NCBI GenBank assembly: GCA_946479855.1
Contig: CAMLHL010000024.1
Coordinates: forward strand, 1 to 36,868
Length of the DNA stretch: 36,868 nucleotides
DNA from: an uncultured Pseudomonadota bacterium
GTDB lineage: Bacteria > Pseudomonadota > Gammaproteobacteria > Burkholderiales > Rhodocyclaceae
Direction of reading: 5' to 3'
Part shown: in pieces, positions 7,439 through 15,943 of the stretch
Position numbering within the stretch: the first letter of the stretch is position 1
How the letters are laid out: each line of letters opens with the position of its first letter
Position numbers and translations under genes: made by a program
Notes under the pieces: generated by a model
What the model saw: the letters and a program-made list of their open reading frames with translations, nothing else
Told to the model about the DNA's origin: nothing
Databases searched by the model: none

Positions 7439-8736
7439 CGGCCTCCGGCGGCGATGGCGCGCAGTGCGGCGCGTTCCAGCTTGCCGGTGGCGTTGCGCGG
7501 CAGGCGGTCGAGGCGCTGGAAACGCCGGGGCTGGGCGGCGGAGGAAAGATGCTGGCGGGCATGCTCGAACAGTACGGCCGGTTCGACCGGACCGACGACC
7601 AGGGCAACGATGACATCGCCCCAGACCGGGTCGGGCACGCCGGTGACAGCCACATCGTCGACGCCGGGACAGGCTGCCAGGCAGGATTCGACCTCCTGCG
7701 GATGAACATTGCGGCCGCCGCTGACCAGCATGTCGTCAGCCCGGCCGAGGATGCTCAGGCGGCCATGCTCGTCGATGGCGCCGAGGTCGCCGGTGGTCAG
7801 CCAGCCTTCGGGGTCGATACCGCTGCCGTCGGCATAGCCGGCCATCACCTGCGGGCCGCGGATGCGCACGCGGCTGTCGTCGCCGACGCGGATTTCGTGG
7901 CCGGGCATCGGCCGGCCGGCAAGACCTTCATGCCAGGGGCCGTCTTCCGGCGCGTGAAAGGCGATCAGGGCGCTCGTTTCACTCATGCCATAGCTGACGT
8001 AGAGCGGCCAGCCGGCGGCGGTGGCGCGGTCGTACAACTGCCGCGACAAGGCGGCACCGCCGATCAGTGCGACACGCAGGGACGGTGGCGGGCTGCCCAG
8101 ATCGAGCAGTCGGGCCAGCATGGCCGGGACCAGTGAAATGTGGGTGACGGTATGTGTCGCGAGATCGAGCGCAACGGCCGCAGCAACAAAACCGTCGTGC
8201 AGCAATACCGTCGCCCCGGCCCGGGCGCAGCGCCAGAGGACGGCCTGGCCGCCGATGTGATGGAGCGGCAGGCAGTTCAGCCACTGGTCGCCGGGACGAA
8301 GGTCCAGGGATGCGTTGGCGGCAGCTGCCGCCGCATCGAGCTGGGTGTTGCCGAGCAGTACGGCGCGCGGCTGGCCTTCGCTGCCGCTGGTCGAAATGAT
8401 CAGTGCGGTCGCCGCCGGCAGCGCCGTGCTTAGTTCGGTACTTGCCGATGAAAAGCCACAACCGGGGGAATGATGGCTGGCCCCTGGCGCGAGCGGGAAA
8501 AATGGCCGCTCTTCCCAACTGCTGGCTGCAGCGAAACCGGCCAGCTGCAGGCTGTTGCCGGCCCGGATGACCGGCAATTCCGTTGCCTCGATCTGTGCGG
8601 CCAGGTGCTCGACATGGCACAGCCATTCGGCGAAGTGGTAGCTGCGCCCGGCATGGTGCATGGCAATGGCCTGCGGCGTGGCGGTCGCAGCATGCTGCAA
8701 ATGTCCGGCGAGAGAGTGGCGGGCTGGCATAAGCAT
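7435..8736 (-). CDS. menE: MenE-like o-succinylbenzoate-CoA ligase
   Basis: A 433-residue AMP-forming acyl-CoA ligase. The family's core motifs are present: IISTSGSEGQPRAVLL (about 113-128), SYGMSETSAL, GWLTTGDLG, LGRADDMLVSGGRNVHPQEV and the C-terminal PRNATGKLERAAL with its catalytic lysine. Its short length, typical of MenE rather than the longer fatty-acyl ligases, and its four-base overlap with menF support activation of o-succinylbenzoate in menaquinone synthesis. Two ATGs are possible, 8736 and 8730 (third codon). A TATAAT at 8740-8745 leaves nine bases to the second ATG, which would make it nearly leaderless. Specificity is inferred from context; another aryl or acyl substrate remains possible. 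Confidence 0.75.
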   Translation of the reverse strand: MLMPARHSLAGHLQHAATATPQAIAMHHAGRSYHFAEWLCHVEHLAAQIEATELPVIRAGNSLQLAGFAAASSWEERPFFPLAPGASHHSPGCGFSSASTELSTALPAATALIISTSGSEGQPRAVLLGNTQLDAAAAAANASLDLRPGDQWLNCLPLHHIGGQAVLWRCARAGATVLLHDGFVAAAVALDLATHTVTHISLVPAMLARLLDLGSPPPSLRVALIGGAALSRQLYDRATAAGWPLYVSYGMSETSALIAFHAPEDGPWHEGLAGRPMPGHEIRVGDDSRVRIRGPQVMAGYADGSGIDPEGWLTTGDLGAIDEHGRLSILGRADDMLVSGGRNVHPQEVESCLAACPGVDDVAVTGVPDPVWGDVIVALVVGPVEPAVLFEHARQHLSSAAQPRRFQRLDRLPRNATGKLERAALRAIAAGGR

Positions 8737-8739
8737 TCA

Positions 8740-8745
8740 ATTATA
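8740..8745 (-). promoter_or_regulatory. Putative -10 of menE-menF
   Basis: A perfect TATAAT is read on the minus strand three bases before the first menE ATG and nine before the second. The -35 region (CTGAAC or CCCTGA, 15-17 bases upstream) is poor. The spacing to the second ATG is the same nine bases as for relA. Confidence 0.4.
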
Positions 8746-9062
8746 GATTTGCCACGCCTCGTTCAGGGTGAGACAGATCAATAAAACACCTGGTGATAGC
8801 GGTGTTTCTTGCCGTCGCGACCGGCCTGGTCTGTGCTGGGTGTTGCCGGCATCGGATCGGCTGGGTGGAGCGGTGTTTTCTGGGCGATATAACCGGGCCC
8901 TTTGTCCGCCTGTTCGCAGCCTTGGCAGATACGGTGCCTGCTCTTGGCGGCTCGGCCATCTCACCGCATTTGGCTGGCGCGCTGACCCGTCTTCATGGTT
9001 TTGCAGCGGCAGCGAACCGCCGTCTCGGCGGATGCTGTACCCGGCTTAAGTTACCGGGCGGA
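8746..9062. other. Intergenic region upstream of menE
   Basis: No convincing gene. An open frame on the plus strand (8793-9083) begins hydrophobically but has a GTG start, no ribosome site and no recognisable sequence. The region holds three small perfect hairpins: AAACACC/GGTGTTT (8784-8807), CCGCC/GGCGG (9017-9031) and CCCGG/CCGGG (9040-9058). The last two lie just downstream of the 59-residue ORF and could end its transcript, although neither has a T-run. Confidence 0.5.
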
Positions 9063-9242
9063 TCATGGATTGGCCGGGGCTGAATTACGCCGCTCATGAT
9101 GGGAGCGGCGATCTACCAAAACCAGACCTTCCTCCGTTAGGTAGGGGGGGAGGCGATTATCCACCCGCAACCTGCGTCTCTGGCGACGTTTGAGAAACAA
9201 GGATTTCGCCCAGCGATCGGCGGAGTATTGCGGCAAGCTCAT
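9063..9242 (-). CDS. 59-residue basic small protein
   Basis: This minus-strand frame of 59 codons starts with ATG at 9242 and has a strong ribosome site, GGAGG, five bases before it. The product starts MSLPQYSADRWAKSLFLKRR, continues with the very basic QRRRLRVDNR, then a LPPYLTEEGLVLVD stretch, and ends in DRRSHHERRNSAPANP. The tail resembles the (D/E)RR-x-x-x-x-(E/D)RR signature often seen in short linkers and small proteins of proteobacteria. No family was recognised. It lies downstream of tetR on the same strand, 181 bases away, so it could be cotranscribed or separate. The RBS and compositional logic make it more likely than chance, but it needs ribosome profiling or conservation for support. 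Confidence 0.5.
   Translation of the reverse strand: MSLPQYSADRWAKSLFLKRRQRRRLRVDNRLPPYLTEEGLVLVDRRSHHERRNSAPANP
9088..9110. repeat. Perfect 8-bp inverted repeat inside the small ORF
   Basis: CGCCGCTC and GAGCGGCG form a perfect stem around a 7-base loop. The repeat encodes the palindromic-looking RRSHHERR of the small protein. It could act as an RNA hairpin or simply follow from the Arg codons. Confidence 0.5.
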
Positions 9243-9423
9243 CTCATCCTCCGTTTTCGAGCGAATATCCGACTCGAATTGAAAATCGGCATTTCAGCCC
9301 AATCACTTACATACTCAAATATAGTCGCCGCTTGATGTTCCGGCAATGGCTCGATGGCTTGCTACTCGGCACTGACGCTGATCGGTCACGGCTACAACGG
9401 CCGCAGCAGCAAGGCAGGGGGGC

Positions 9424-10044
9424 TTAATCGGCCCGGCGCAAGGCGATGTGGGCCGAAATCATGGCCGGAACCTGCCTGCCGAGGTCGGTGCCTTTCTGGC
9501 AACTGAGCAGCAAATGCAGCAGGCCGCTGGTAAAAGCCCAAGTATCGCGGGCTGCGGCCAGGGGGTCGAGTCCGGCCCGCAACCTGCCCTTGGCCGCTGC
9601 CTGCTGGTAGACGCGCTCGATCTTGGCGAGAAACCTCTGCGCCGGCTGGCCGATTTCTTCTTCCACGCTGGCGAATTCGTCGACGTATTCGCAGCGGGAA
9701 ATCATGATTTCGAAAACTTCCCGCACGACCGAACAGTCTTCAAGGACGCGAAAGAATTCGCTGACCGACGCCTCGATGGCGTCGAGCGGATTCGCATAGG
9801 CGTCGGAAAACAGAAAGGAGTCCGTGCGCTCGATCATCGGTGCGAAAACATCCTCGCGCATGGCGAAGAACAATTCGGCCTTGTCCTTGAAATGCCAGTA
9901 AACCGCGCCGCGGGTGACGCCGGCGGTCTTGGCGATACGCTCCAGCGTTGACCGGCTGACGCCGCACTCATGGAACACCTTGCGTGCCGCCTCGATGATG
10001 TCCTTGCGGGTTTGTCCCGCTTCTTCCTTGGTTTTTCTGACCAC
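9424..10044 (-). CDS. TetR/AcrR-family repressor of the RND pump
   Basis: A 206-residue TetR-family regulator. The N-terminal helix-turn-helix is typical of the AcrR/TtgR group (TLERIAKTAGVTRGAVYWHF, about residues 33-52) and is followed by the FKDKAELF segment. The ligand-binding C-terminal half is variable. The start is GTG at 10044, preceded by GAGGGAG. It diverges from the RND operon with 127 bases between, and an AcrR-like palindrome lies on the pump promoter. This predicts repression of the pump, relieved by hydrophobic drugs, solvents or bile-like compounds that bind the repressor. Autoregulation is also likely because the operator is in the shared region. Confidence 0.88.
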   Translation of the reverse strand: MVRKTKEEAGQTRKDIIEAARKVFHECGVSRSTLERIAKTAGVTRGAVYWHFKDKAELFFAMREDVFAPMIERTDSFLFSDAYANPLDAIEASVSEFFRVLEDCSVVREVFEIMISRCEYVDEFASVEEEIGQPAQRFLAKIERVYQQAAAKGRLRAGLDPLAAARDTWAFTSGLLHLLLSCQKGTDLGRQVPAMISAHIALRRAD

Positions 10045-10111
10045 GTTTTCTCCCTCGACGAACTTCCGTCGTTGCTTTCTGTCGCTTCAACAAAATCGAT
10101 ACAGAAAGGCA

Positions 10112-10139
10112 TTTACATACATTCATGGATGTTTATAAT
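10112..10139 (+). promoter_or_regulatory. Promoter of the RND efflux operon
   Basis: TTTACA (10112-10117), a 16-base spacer and a perfect TATAAT (10134-10139) form a strong sigma-70 type promoter. The predicted start is near 10146. An AAGGAG ribosome site (10159-10164) follows, seven bases before the GTG at 10172. Confidence 0.75.
10114..10137. promoter_or_regulatory. AcrR/TtgR-like operator
   Basis: An imperfect palindrome, ACATACAT-TC-ATGGATGT (10115-10132), occupies the spacer between -35 and -10. Over 24 bases the site agrees at 19 positions with the E. coli AcrR operator as I remember it (TACATACATTTGTGAATGTATGTA). Binding there would block RNA polymerase directly. Confidence 0.75.
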
Positions 10140-10171
10140 TGAGCGGGCAAAAATAATCAAGGAGAATCGGC

Positions 10172-11305
10172 GTGACCCCAATTCCAAACGTTCTGCGCAA
10201 GGCGCTGCCTTTCGTCGGCTCGGCGCTGATCAGCGCACTGTTCGTCGCCGGCTGTTCCGGCGACAAAACGGCTGGCGGCCCCCCCAAGATGGGGCCGATG
10301 CCGGTGACGGCCATCGAGATGCAGCCGCAGAAGGTGCCGACCAGCATCGAGATTATGGCGCAGACCGAAGGTGCCCGCGAAACCGAGGTGCGCGCCCGTG
10401 TCGGCGGCATCCTGGTCAAGCGCCTGTACCAGGAAGGCGAGACCGTGAAGTCCGGCCAGCCGCTGTTCCAGATCGACCGCGCGCCCTATGAGATCGCGCT
10501 CGCCGAGGCCAAGGCCAAGGCCGAGCAGACTGCTCGCGAGGCTGGTCGCCTGAAAGGCCTGGCCGAAGCCAAGGCGATCGCCCAGAAAGACTACGACGAC
10601 GCCGTTTCGGCCAACGCCATGGCCCAGGCCACCTTGCGCCAGGCCGAGCTGAACTTGTCGTGGACCACCGTGAATGCGCCGGTCGCCGGTACCACCGGGC
10701 GGGCCGTCAAGTCGGACGGCAACCTGGTTTCGACCGCCGACAGCCTGTTGACCTCGATCTACCAGACCAATCCGATCTGGGTCCGCTTTAGCCTCGGCGA
10801 AAGCGACCTGGCCAAATTCTCGGGCGGCCGCGTCACGGGCAAGGACGTCAAGGGCGTCGAACTGGTCATGGGCAACGGCCAGAAATACGACAAGCCGGGG
10901 AAACTGAATTTCCTCGCCACCAATATCGATACCACGCTGGGCACCCAGCAGCTGCGCGCCGAGTTCGACAATCCCGATGGCCTGTTGCTGCCCGGCCAGT
11001 TCGTCCGGGTCCGCCTGCTGACCGGCGAGCGCGACGGCGCTTTCCTGGTGCCGCAATCGGCGGTGCTGCAAACCGAGCAGGGTACGCTGGTGATGACCGT
11101 CGGCGCCGAGAACAAGGTCGCGCCGCGCCCGGTCAAGGCCGGCGAGTGGTACGGCAAGGACTGGGTCATCCTTGGCGGCCTCAACGCCGGCGACAAGGTG
11201 ATTGTCGACAACCTGATCAAGCTGCGCCCCGGTGTGCCGGTCGAGCCGCATCCGCCGGCCGTTCCCGGCGCCGAACAGGCCTCTGGCGCCGCGCAGAAGG
11301 GCTAG
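10172..11305 (+). CDS. RND periplasmic adaptor lipoprotein, AcrA/MexA type
   Basis: A 377-residue membrane-fusion protein that bridges the inner-membrane pump and the outer-membrane channel. Residues 1-27 are a lipoprotein signal with lipobox LFVAGC (Cys28). A split lipoyl domain (VRARVGGILVKRLYQEGETV and NAPVAGTTGRAVKSDG) flanks an alpha-hairpin rich in Ala, Lys and Glu (about residues 105-160), followed by the beta-barrel and membrane-proximal domains. The GTG start is supported by AAGGAG seven bases upstream. It is first in a three-gene operon; the pump gene starts nine bases after its stop. The order adaptor-pump-OMF with a divergent TetR matches mexAB-oprM, ttgABC and acrAB systems. Confidence 0.93.
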   Translation: MTPIPNVLRKALPFVGSALISALFVAGCSGDKTAGGPPKMGPMPVTAIEMQPQKVPTSIEIMAQTEGARETEVRARVGGILVKRLYQEGETVKSGQPLFQIDRAPYEIALAEAKAKAEQTAREAGRLKGLAEAKAIAQKDYDDAVSANAMAQATLRQAELNLSWTTVNAPVAGTTGRAVKSDGNLVSTADSLLTSIYQTNPIWVRFSLGESDLAKFSGGRVTGKDVKGVELVMGNGQKYDKPGKLNFLATNIDTTLGTQQLRAEFDNPDGLLLPGQFVRVRLLTGERDGAFLVPQSAVLQTEQGTLVMTVGAENKVAPRPVKAGEWYGKDWVILGGLNAGDKVIVDNLIKLRPGVPVEPHPPAVPGAEQASGAAQKG

Positions 11306-11314
11306 GAAACCGTC

Positions 11315-14300
11315 ATGGCCAAGTTCTTCATCAACCGACCGATCTTCGCGTCGGTCATCTCGATCATCATCGTCATTGCCGGCCTGGTGGCTTCGCGGGT
11401 ACTGCCCATCGCGCAGTACCCGGAAATCGCGCCGCCGACCGTGCTGATCACCGCCACCTACCCGGGTGCCTCGGCTGAAACGCTGGCCAAGACCGTCGCC
11501 GCGCCGATCGAGGAGCAGTTGAACGGCGTCGAGAACATGCTGTATTTCAATTCCTCGGCGACTGCCAACGGCACGGTGACCATTACCGCAACCTTCGAGG
11601 TCGGCACCAACGCCGACATCGCTTCGGTGAACGTCAATAACCGGGTCAAGGCCGCCGAGCCGCGCCTGCCGGCCGCCGTGCGGACCAACGGGGTGATCGT
11701 CCAGAAGCGTTCGAACGACATCCTGAATGTCGTCGCGCTGAAGTCGGAAGGGGGCAAGTACAGCACGCTGTTCCTGTCCAACTACGCCAGCCTGAACATC
11801 GCCGACGAACTGAAGCGGATCAAGGGCGTCGGCGACGTCACCATCTTCGGCGCCCAGGACTACTCGATGCGCATCTGGCTGAAGCCGGACCGCATGGCCC
11901 AGCTTGGCGTGACGACCAACGAGGTGGCCGCCGCCATCGCCGCCCAGAATGCCCAGAACGCCGCCGGCAAGATCGGCCAGGAGCCGGCGCCGGACGACCA
12001 GCAACTGGTCTACACGGTGACCGCCAAGGGCCGCCTGCTCAGCGAAGAAGAATTCGGCAACATCGTCATCCGTGCCAGCGGCCCGGGCGGCCTGTTGCGC
12101 CTCAAGGACATCGCCCGCATCGAACTCGGCGCCTACAACTACGACCAGCGCGTGACGCTGGACGGCCAGCCGACCATCGCCATGGGCATCTTCCTGCAGA
12201 CCGGCGCCAACGCGCTGGAAACGGCGGCGTCCGTCCGTACCAAGATGGACGAACTGAAGCAGCGTTTCCCGCAGGGCATGGACTACGTCATTCCCTACGA
12301 CACGACGCGCTTCGTCTCGGCCTCGATCAAGGAAGTCGTCCATACGCTGGTCGAGGCCATGCTGCTGGTGCTGGCCGTCGTCTTCATCTTCCTGCAGAGC
12401 TGGCGCGCCACGCTGATCCCGATGATCGCCGTGCCGATCTCGCTGATCGGCTCCTTCGCCGGTCTCTGGCTGTTCGGTTTCTCGATCAACATGCTGACGC
12501 TGTTCGCCATGGTGCTGGCCATCGGTATCGTCGTCGACGACGCCATCGTCGTGCTGGAGAACGTCGAGCGCCTGATGGCCGAGGAAAAGCTGTCGCCCAA
12601 GCAGGCGGCGATCAAGGCCATGCACCAGGTGACCGGCGCGCTGATCGCCATCGTGCTGGTGCTCTGCGCGGTGTTCATCCCGGTTGCCTTCCTCGGCGGC
12701 ATCGCCGGCCAGCTGTACAAGCAGTTCGCCGTCACCGTCGCTGTTGCCGTGGTGCTTTCCGGCGTCGTTGCGCTGACCCTGACGCCGGCGCTCTGCGCGC
12801 TGCTGCTCAAGGCGCAGCACACCGAGAACAAGTGGTTCGCCCCGTTCAACCGGATGTTCGAGCGCCTGACCCAAACCTATACCAACACCGTCGGCCTGAC
12901 GCTCAAGCACGGCATCATCGGCGCTTTGGTTTTTGCCCTGATTATCGGGGCGACCGTAGCATTCTTCCGCATCATCCCGAGCGGCTTCGTGCCGGCCGAA
13001 GACCAGGGCTACCTGATCTCGGCGCTGATCCTGCCCGACGGCGCGACGCTGAAGCGCACCGAGAAGACCGGCGAGAGCATGCGCCAGATGTTCGCCAAGG
13101 ACGAGGCGGTGGCCCACACCTTCATCGTTTCCGGCTTCGACCTGATCGGCGGCGGCAACAAGCCGAACGCCGGCACCATCTTCATCCCCTTGAAGGACTG
13201 GTCGGAACGCGAAGGCAAGGCGCAGGATCTGGCCGGCAAGTTCATGGGCTTCGGCATGATGCAGCCGGACGGCCTCGGCCTCGTCTTCAACCCGCCGCCG
13301 ATCCGCGGCCTGGGCACCGCTGGCGGCTTCGAGGTCTATGTCCAGAACAAGGTGGACGGCGACCCGCGCAAGCTCAACGAGGTCACCCAGGGTTTCATCG
13401 CCGAGCTGCAGAAGCATCCGGAATTCACCCGCATCTCGACCTTCTTCCGGCCGACCGTGCCGCAACTGTTCGTCGAGGTCGACGAGCAGAAGGCGCTGGC
13501 GCTCGGCATCCCGGTCGCCGACATCTACTCGACGCTGCAAAGCACGATGGGGGCGCTCTACGTCAATGACTTCAACAAGGCCGGCCGCGTCTATCGCGTG
13601 CAGTTGCAGGCCGAGGCCAATTACCGGATGAAGGCCGACGACATCGGCAAGGTCTACGTGCGCAGCACGACGACCAACGCGATGATTCCGCTGTCGGCGG
13701 TCAGCCGCGTGCAGAGCATCGTCGGTCCGGAGCAGATCGAGCGCTTCAACGGCTTCATCGCCGCCAAGGTGATGGGCGACTCGAAACCGGGCGTCAGCTC
13801 GGGCGACGCGATCAAGATCGTCGAGGAAGTCGCCGCCGCGACGCTACCCGACGGCTACAGCATCGCCTGGACCGGCCAGGTCTTCCAGGAAAAGCGCAGT
13901 TCCGGCTCCTCGCTGCAGGCCTTCGGCTTCGCCATCATCATGGTCTTCCTGATCCTCGCCGCCCAGTACGAGAAGTGGTCGCTGCCGATCGCCGTCGTGA
14001 TGGCCGTGCCCTTCGCGCTGATGGGCGCGCTGACGGCGATCTGGGTGCGTGGCATGCCGAACGACATCTACTTCCAGATTGGTCTCGTCGTGCTGATCGG
14101 CCTGGCGTCGAAAAACGCCATCCTGATCGTCGAATTCGCCGCCCAGAAGTACGGCGAGGGCATGACCGCCGCCGAGGCGGCCGTCGAAGCGGCCCGTCTG
14201 CGCCTGCGGCCGATCATTATGACCTCGCTGGCCTTCGTGCTCGGCGTCTTCCCGCTGGTCAAGGCGACCGGCGCCGGCGCCGGCGCCCGCCAGTCGATGG

Positions 14301-14437
14301 GTACCGGCGTTTTCGGCGGCATGCTGGCCGCCACCTTCATCGCCACGCTGTTCGTGCCGCTGTTCTTCAAGTGGCTGGAGCGCGGCAAGCAGATCGACCC
14401 CCGGCACCTCGACGTGAACGAGGAGGAGCAAGCATGA
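11315..14437 (+). CDS. RND multidrug efflux pump, AcrB/MexB type
   Basis: A 1040-residue hydrophobe/amphiphile efflux (HAE1) RND permease, full length for the family, with twelve predicted membrane helices and two large periplasmic loops. It begins MAKFFINRPIFASVISIIIV. The proton-relay aspartates lie in GIVVDDAIVVLENVERL at Asp408-Asp409. Further family signatures are PIAQYPEIAPPTVLITATYPG, GGIAGQLYKQFAVTVAVAVV and, near the end, GLASKNAILIVEFA. It would exchange protons for a broad set of hydrophobic substrates taken from the periplasm. It is coupled to the adaptor upstream and overlaps the outer-membrane factor by four bases. Confidence 0.95.
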   Translation: MAKFFINRPIFASVISIIIVIAGLVASRVLPIAQYPEIAPPTVLITATYPGASAETLAKTVAAPIEEQLNGVENMLYFNSSATANGTVTITATFEVGTNADIASVNVNNRVKAAEPRLPAAVRTNGVIVQKRSNDILNVVALKSEGGKYSTLFLSNYASLNIADELKRIKGVGDVTIFGAQDYSMRIWLKPDRMAQLGVTTNEVAAAIAAQNAQNAAGKIGQEPAPDDQQLVYTVTAKGRLLSEEEFGNIVIRASGPGGLLRLKDIARIELGAYNYDQRVTLDGQPTIAMGIFLQTGANALETAASVRTKMDELKQRFPQGMDYVIPYDTTRFVSASIKEVVHTLVEAMLLVLAVVFIFLQSWRATLIPMIAVPISLIGSFAGLWLFGFSINMLTLFAMVLAIGIVVDDAIVVLENVERLMAEEKLSPKQAAIKAMHQVTGALIAIVLVLCAVFIPVAFLGGIAGQLYKQFAVTVAVAVVLSGVVALTLTPALCALLLKAQHTENKWFAPFNRMFERLTQTYTNTVGLTLKHGIIGALVFALIIGATVAFFRIIPSGFVPAEDQGYLISALILPDGATLKRTEKTGESMRQMFAKDEAVAHTFIVSGFDLIGGGNKPNAGTIFIPLKDWSEREGKAQDLAGKFMGFGMMQPDGLGLVFNPPPIRGLGTAGGFEVYVQNKVDGDPRKLNEVTQGFIAELQKHPEFTRISTFFRPTVPQLFVEVDEQKALALGIPVADIYSTLQSTMGALYVNDFNKAGRVYRVQLQAEANYRMKADDIGKVYVRSTTTNAMIPLSAVSRVQSIVGPEQIERFNGFIAAKVMGDSKPGVSSGDAIKIVEEVAAATLPDGYSIAWTGQVFQEKRSSGSSLQAFGFAIIMVFLILAAQYEKWSLPIAVVMAVPFALMGALTAIWVRGMPNDIYFQIGLVVLIGLASKNAILIVEFAAQKYGEGMTAAEAAVEAARLRLRPIIMTSLAFVLGVFPLVKATGAGAGARQSMGTGVFGGMLAATFIATLFVPLFFKWLERGKQIDPRHLDVNEEEQA

Positions 14438-15873
14438 TGTCCCCCGTCCTTTCCCGCCTGACGCCGCTGGCGCTGGCGCTGGCCCTGAGCGGCTGCGCCA
14501 TCGGTCCCGACTACCTGCGGCCGGCAAACCTGCTGCCCAGCCTGTTCGCCGAGAGCCAGCCGGCCGAATCGGTCAGCATCGCCCCCAATCCGGCCATCGC
14601 CCCCAACTGGTGGACGCTGTTCGACGATGCGACGCTCAGTGACCTGGTCGAGCAGGCCCTGCAGAACAACGCCGACCTGCGCCAGGCTGTCGCCCGTGTC
14701 GAACAGGCCGATGCCGTCGCCCGCGAGGCTGGCGCCTCCTTCTTCCCGGAAATCGACGGGGCGGCGGCGACCAGCAACAGCAAGGCGAGCAGCAAGACCT
14801 CGACCTTCACCAGTACCCAGCCGCGCTTGCGCCATTCCCGCAGCGCGGCGCTGAGCACCTCGTTCGAACTCGATGTCTGGGGCCGTATCCGCCGTGCCAA
14901 CGAGGCTGCCCAGGCCAGCATGCTGGCCAGCCGCTACTCGCGCGACGCCATCCGGCTCAGCGTGGCCGGACTGGTCGCCAGCAACTATCTCGCCCTGCGC
15001 GCTTACGATGCGCAACTCGTCGTCACCAGCGCCACGCTGCAAAGCCGCCAGGAAAGCCTGAAACTGGTACAGACGCGGCTCGATGCCGGCCTGATTTCAC
15101 CACTCGACACTTACCAGGCCGAAGGTCTGCTCGCCACCGCCCAGGCGCAACTGGCCGAACAACGCCGTCTGCGCGCCCTGGCCGAACACCAGCTGGCGTT
15201 GTTGACCGGCAATCCGGCGCTGAAGATCGCCGCCGGCGACTTGCGCCAGCTGCCCCTACCGCCGCAGCCACCGGCCGGACTGCCGGCCGACCTGATCGAA
15301 GCCCGGCCCGATGTCCTGCGCGCCGAGCAGGAACTGGTGGCCGCCAACGCCGGTATCGGCATTGCCAAGGCCGGTTATTTTCCCAAGTTCACGCTGACCG
15401 GCAGCATCGGCAGCGAAAGCAAGACGCTTTCCGATCTGTTCAGCGCCGGTTCGGGCACCTGGTCGCTCGGCCTCGCCGCCTTGATGCCCATCCTCGACTT
15501 TGGCCGCACTTCGGCCCGCGTCGACCAGGCCAAGGCCGTCAACGAGCAATCGCTGATCGCCTGGCAGAATGCCTTGCAGACGGCCTACAAGGAAGTCCGC
15601 GATGCGCTGGTCAACCTGCGGGAAAACGCCGAGGGCGAGAGCGCCCAGGCCATTCGCGTCGACCGCGCGACGAAGGCGCTGGCGCTTTCCCAGCTGCGCT
15701 ACGAAGCCGGACAGGTGGGCTATCTGGAAGTGCTCGATGCCCAGCGGACGCTGCAGGATTCCCAACTGGCGTCCATCGCTGCCCGGCAGGCTCGCCTCGA
15801 TTCGGCGGTCGGCCTGTTCAAGGCGCTGGGCGGCGGCTGGCGGCCGGCCGACAAGGGCAACGCGCCCGCCTGA
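14434..15873 (+). CDS. Outer-membrane efflux channel lipoprotein, OprM/NodT type
   Basis: A 479-residue outer-membrane factor. The ATG at 14434 follows GGAGGAG (14422-14428) and overlaps the pump stop codon (ATGA); a second ATG at 14437 is equally possible. The signal peptide ends in the lipobox LALSGC with Cys21, followed by the family's AIGPDYLRP. Two OEP repeats are visible: NWWTLFDDATLSDLVEQAL with YLALRAYDAQ in the first half and IEARPDVLRAEQELVAANAG with AGYFPKFTLTGSIG in the second. It completes the tripartite pump as the trimeric outer-membrane duct. A long hairpin 31 bases after the stop closes the operon. Confidence 0.93.
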   Translation: MMSPVLSRLTPLALALALSGCAIGPDYLRPANLLPSLFAESQPAESVSIAPNPAIAPNWWTLFDDATLSDLVEQALQNNADLRQAVARVEQADAVAREAGASFFPEIDGAAATSNSKASSKTSTFTSTQPRLRHSRSAALSTSFELDVWGRIRRANEAAQASMLASRYSRDAIRLSVAGLVASNYLALRAYDAQLVVTSATLQSRQESLKLVQTRLDAGLISPLDTYQAEGLLATAQAQLAEQRRLRALAEHQLALLTGNPALKIAAGDLRQLPLPPQPPAGLPADLIEARPDVLRAEQELVAANAGIGIAKAGYFPKFTLTGSIGSESKTLSDLFSAGSGTWSLGLAALMPILDFGRTSARVDQAKAVNEQSLIAWQNALQTAYKEVRDALVNLRENAEGESAQAIRVDRATKALALSQLRYEAGQVGYLEVLDAQRTLQDSQLASIAARQARLDSAVGLFKALGGGWRPADKGNAPA

Positions 15874-15903
15874 GGCTGGCCTTGCTTGAAGCGGAATCCC
15901 GTG

Positions 15904-15938
15904 CGGCGGGAAAGGCGGATCGAATGCCTTTCCCGCCG
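15904..15938 (+). terminator. Strong hairpin ending the efflux operon
   Basis: CGGCGGGAAAGG and CCTTTCCCGCCG form a perfect 12-bp stem with an 11-base loop. It lies between the convergent efflux operon and the RND remnant/cusF side. It lacks a T-run but is the longest stem in this part of the window and could work in either direction. Confidence 0.55.
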
Positions 15939-15943
15939 GCGGT

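Noticed and set aside
8793..9083. Plus-strand 96-codon frame with a hydrophobic start upstream of menE
   Set aside because: GTG start, no ribosome site, and its later part overlaps the better supported minus-strand 59-codon ORF.
10157..13540. Very long minus-strand open frame (1127 codons) opposite the efflux genes
   Set aside because: It is the antisense shadow of the high-GC adaptor and pump genes. Its product is His/Asp/Gly-rich without any domain, and the opposite strand has full-length, well-conserved proteins.
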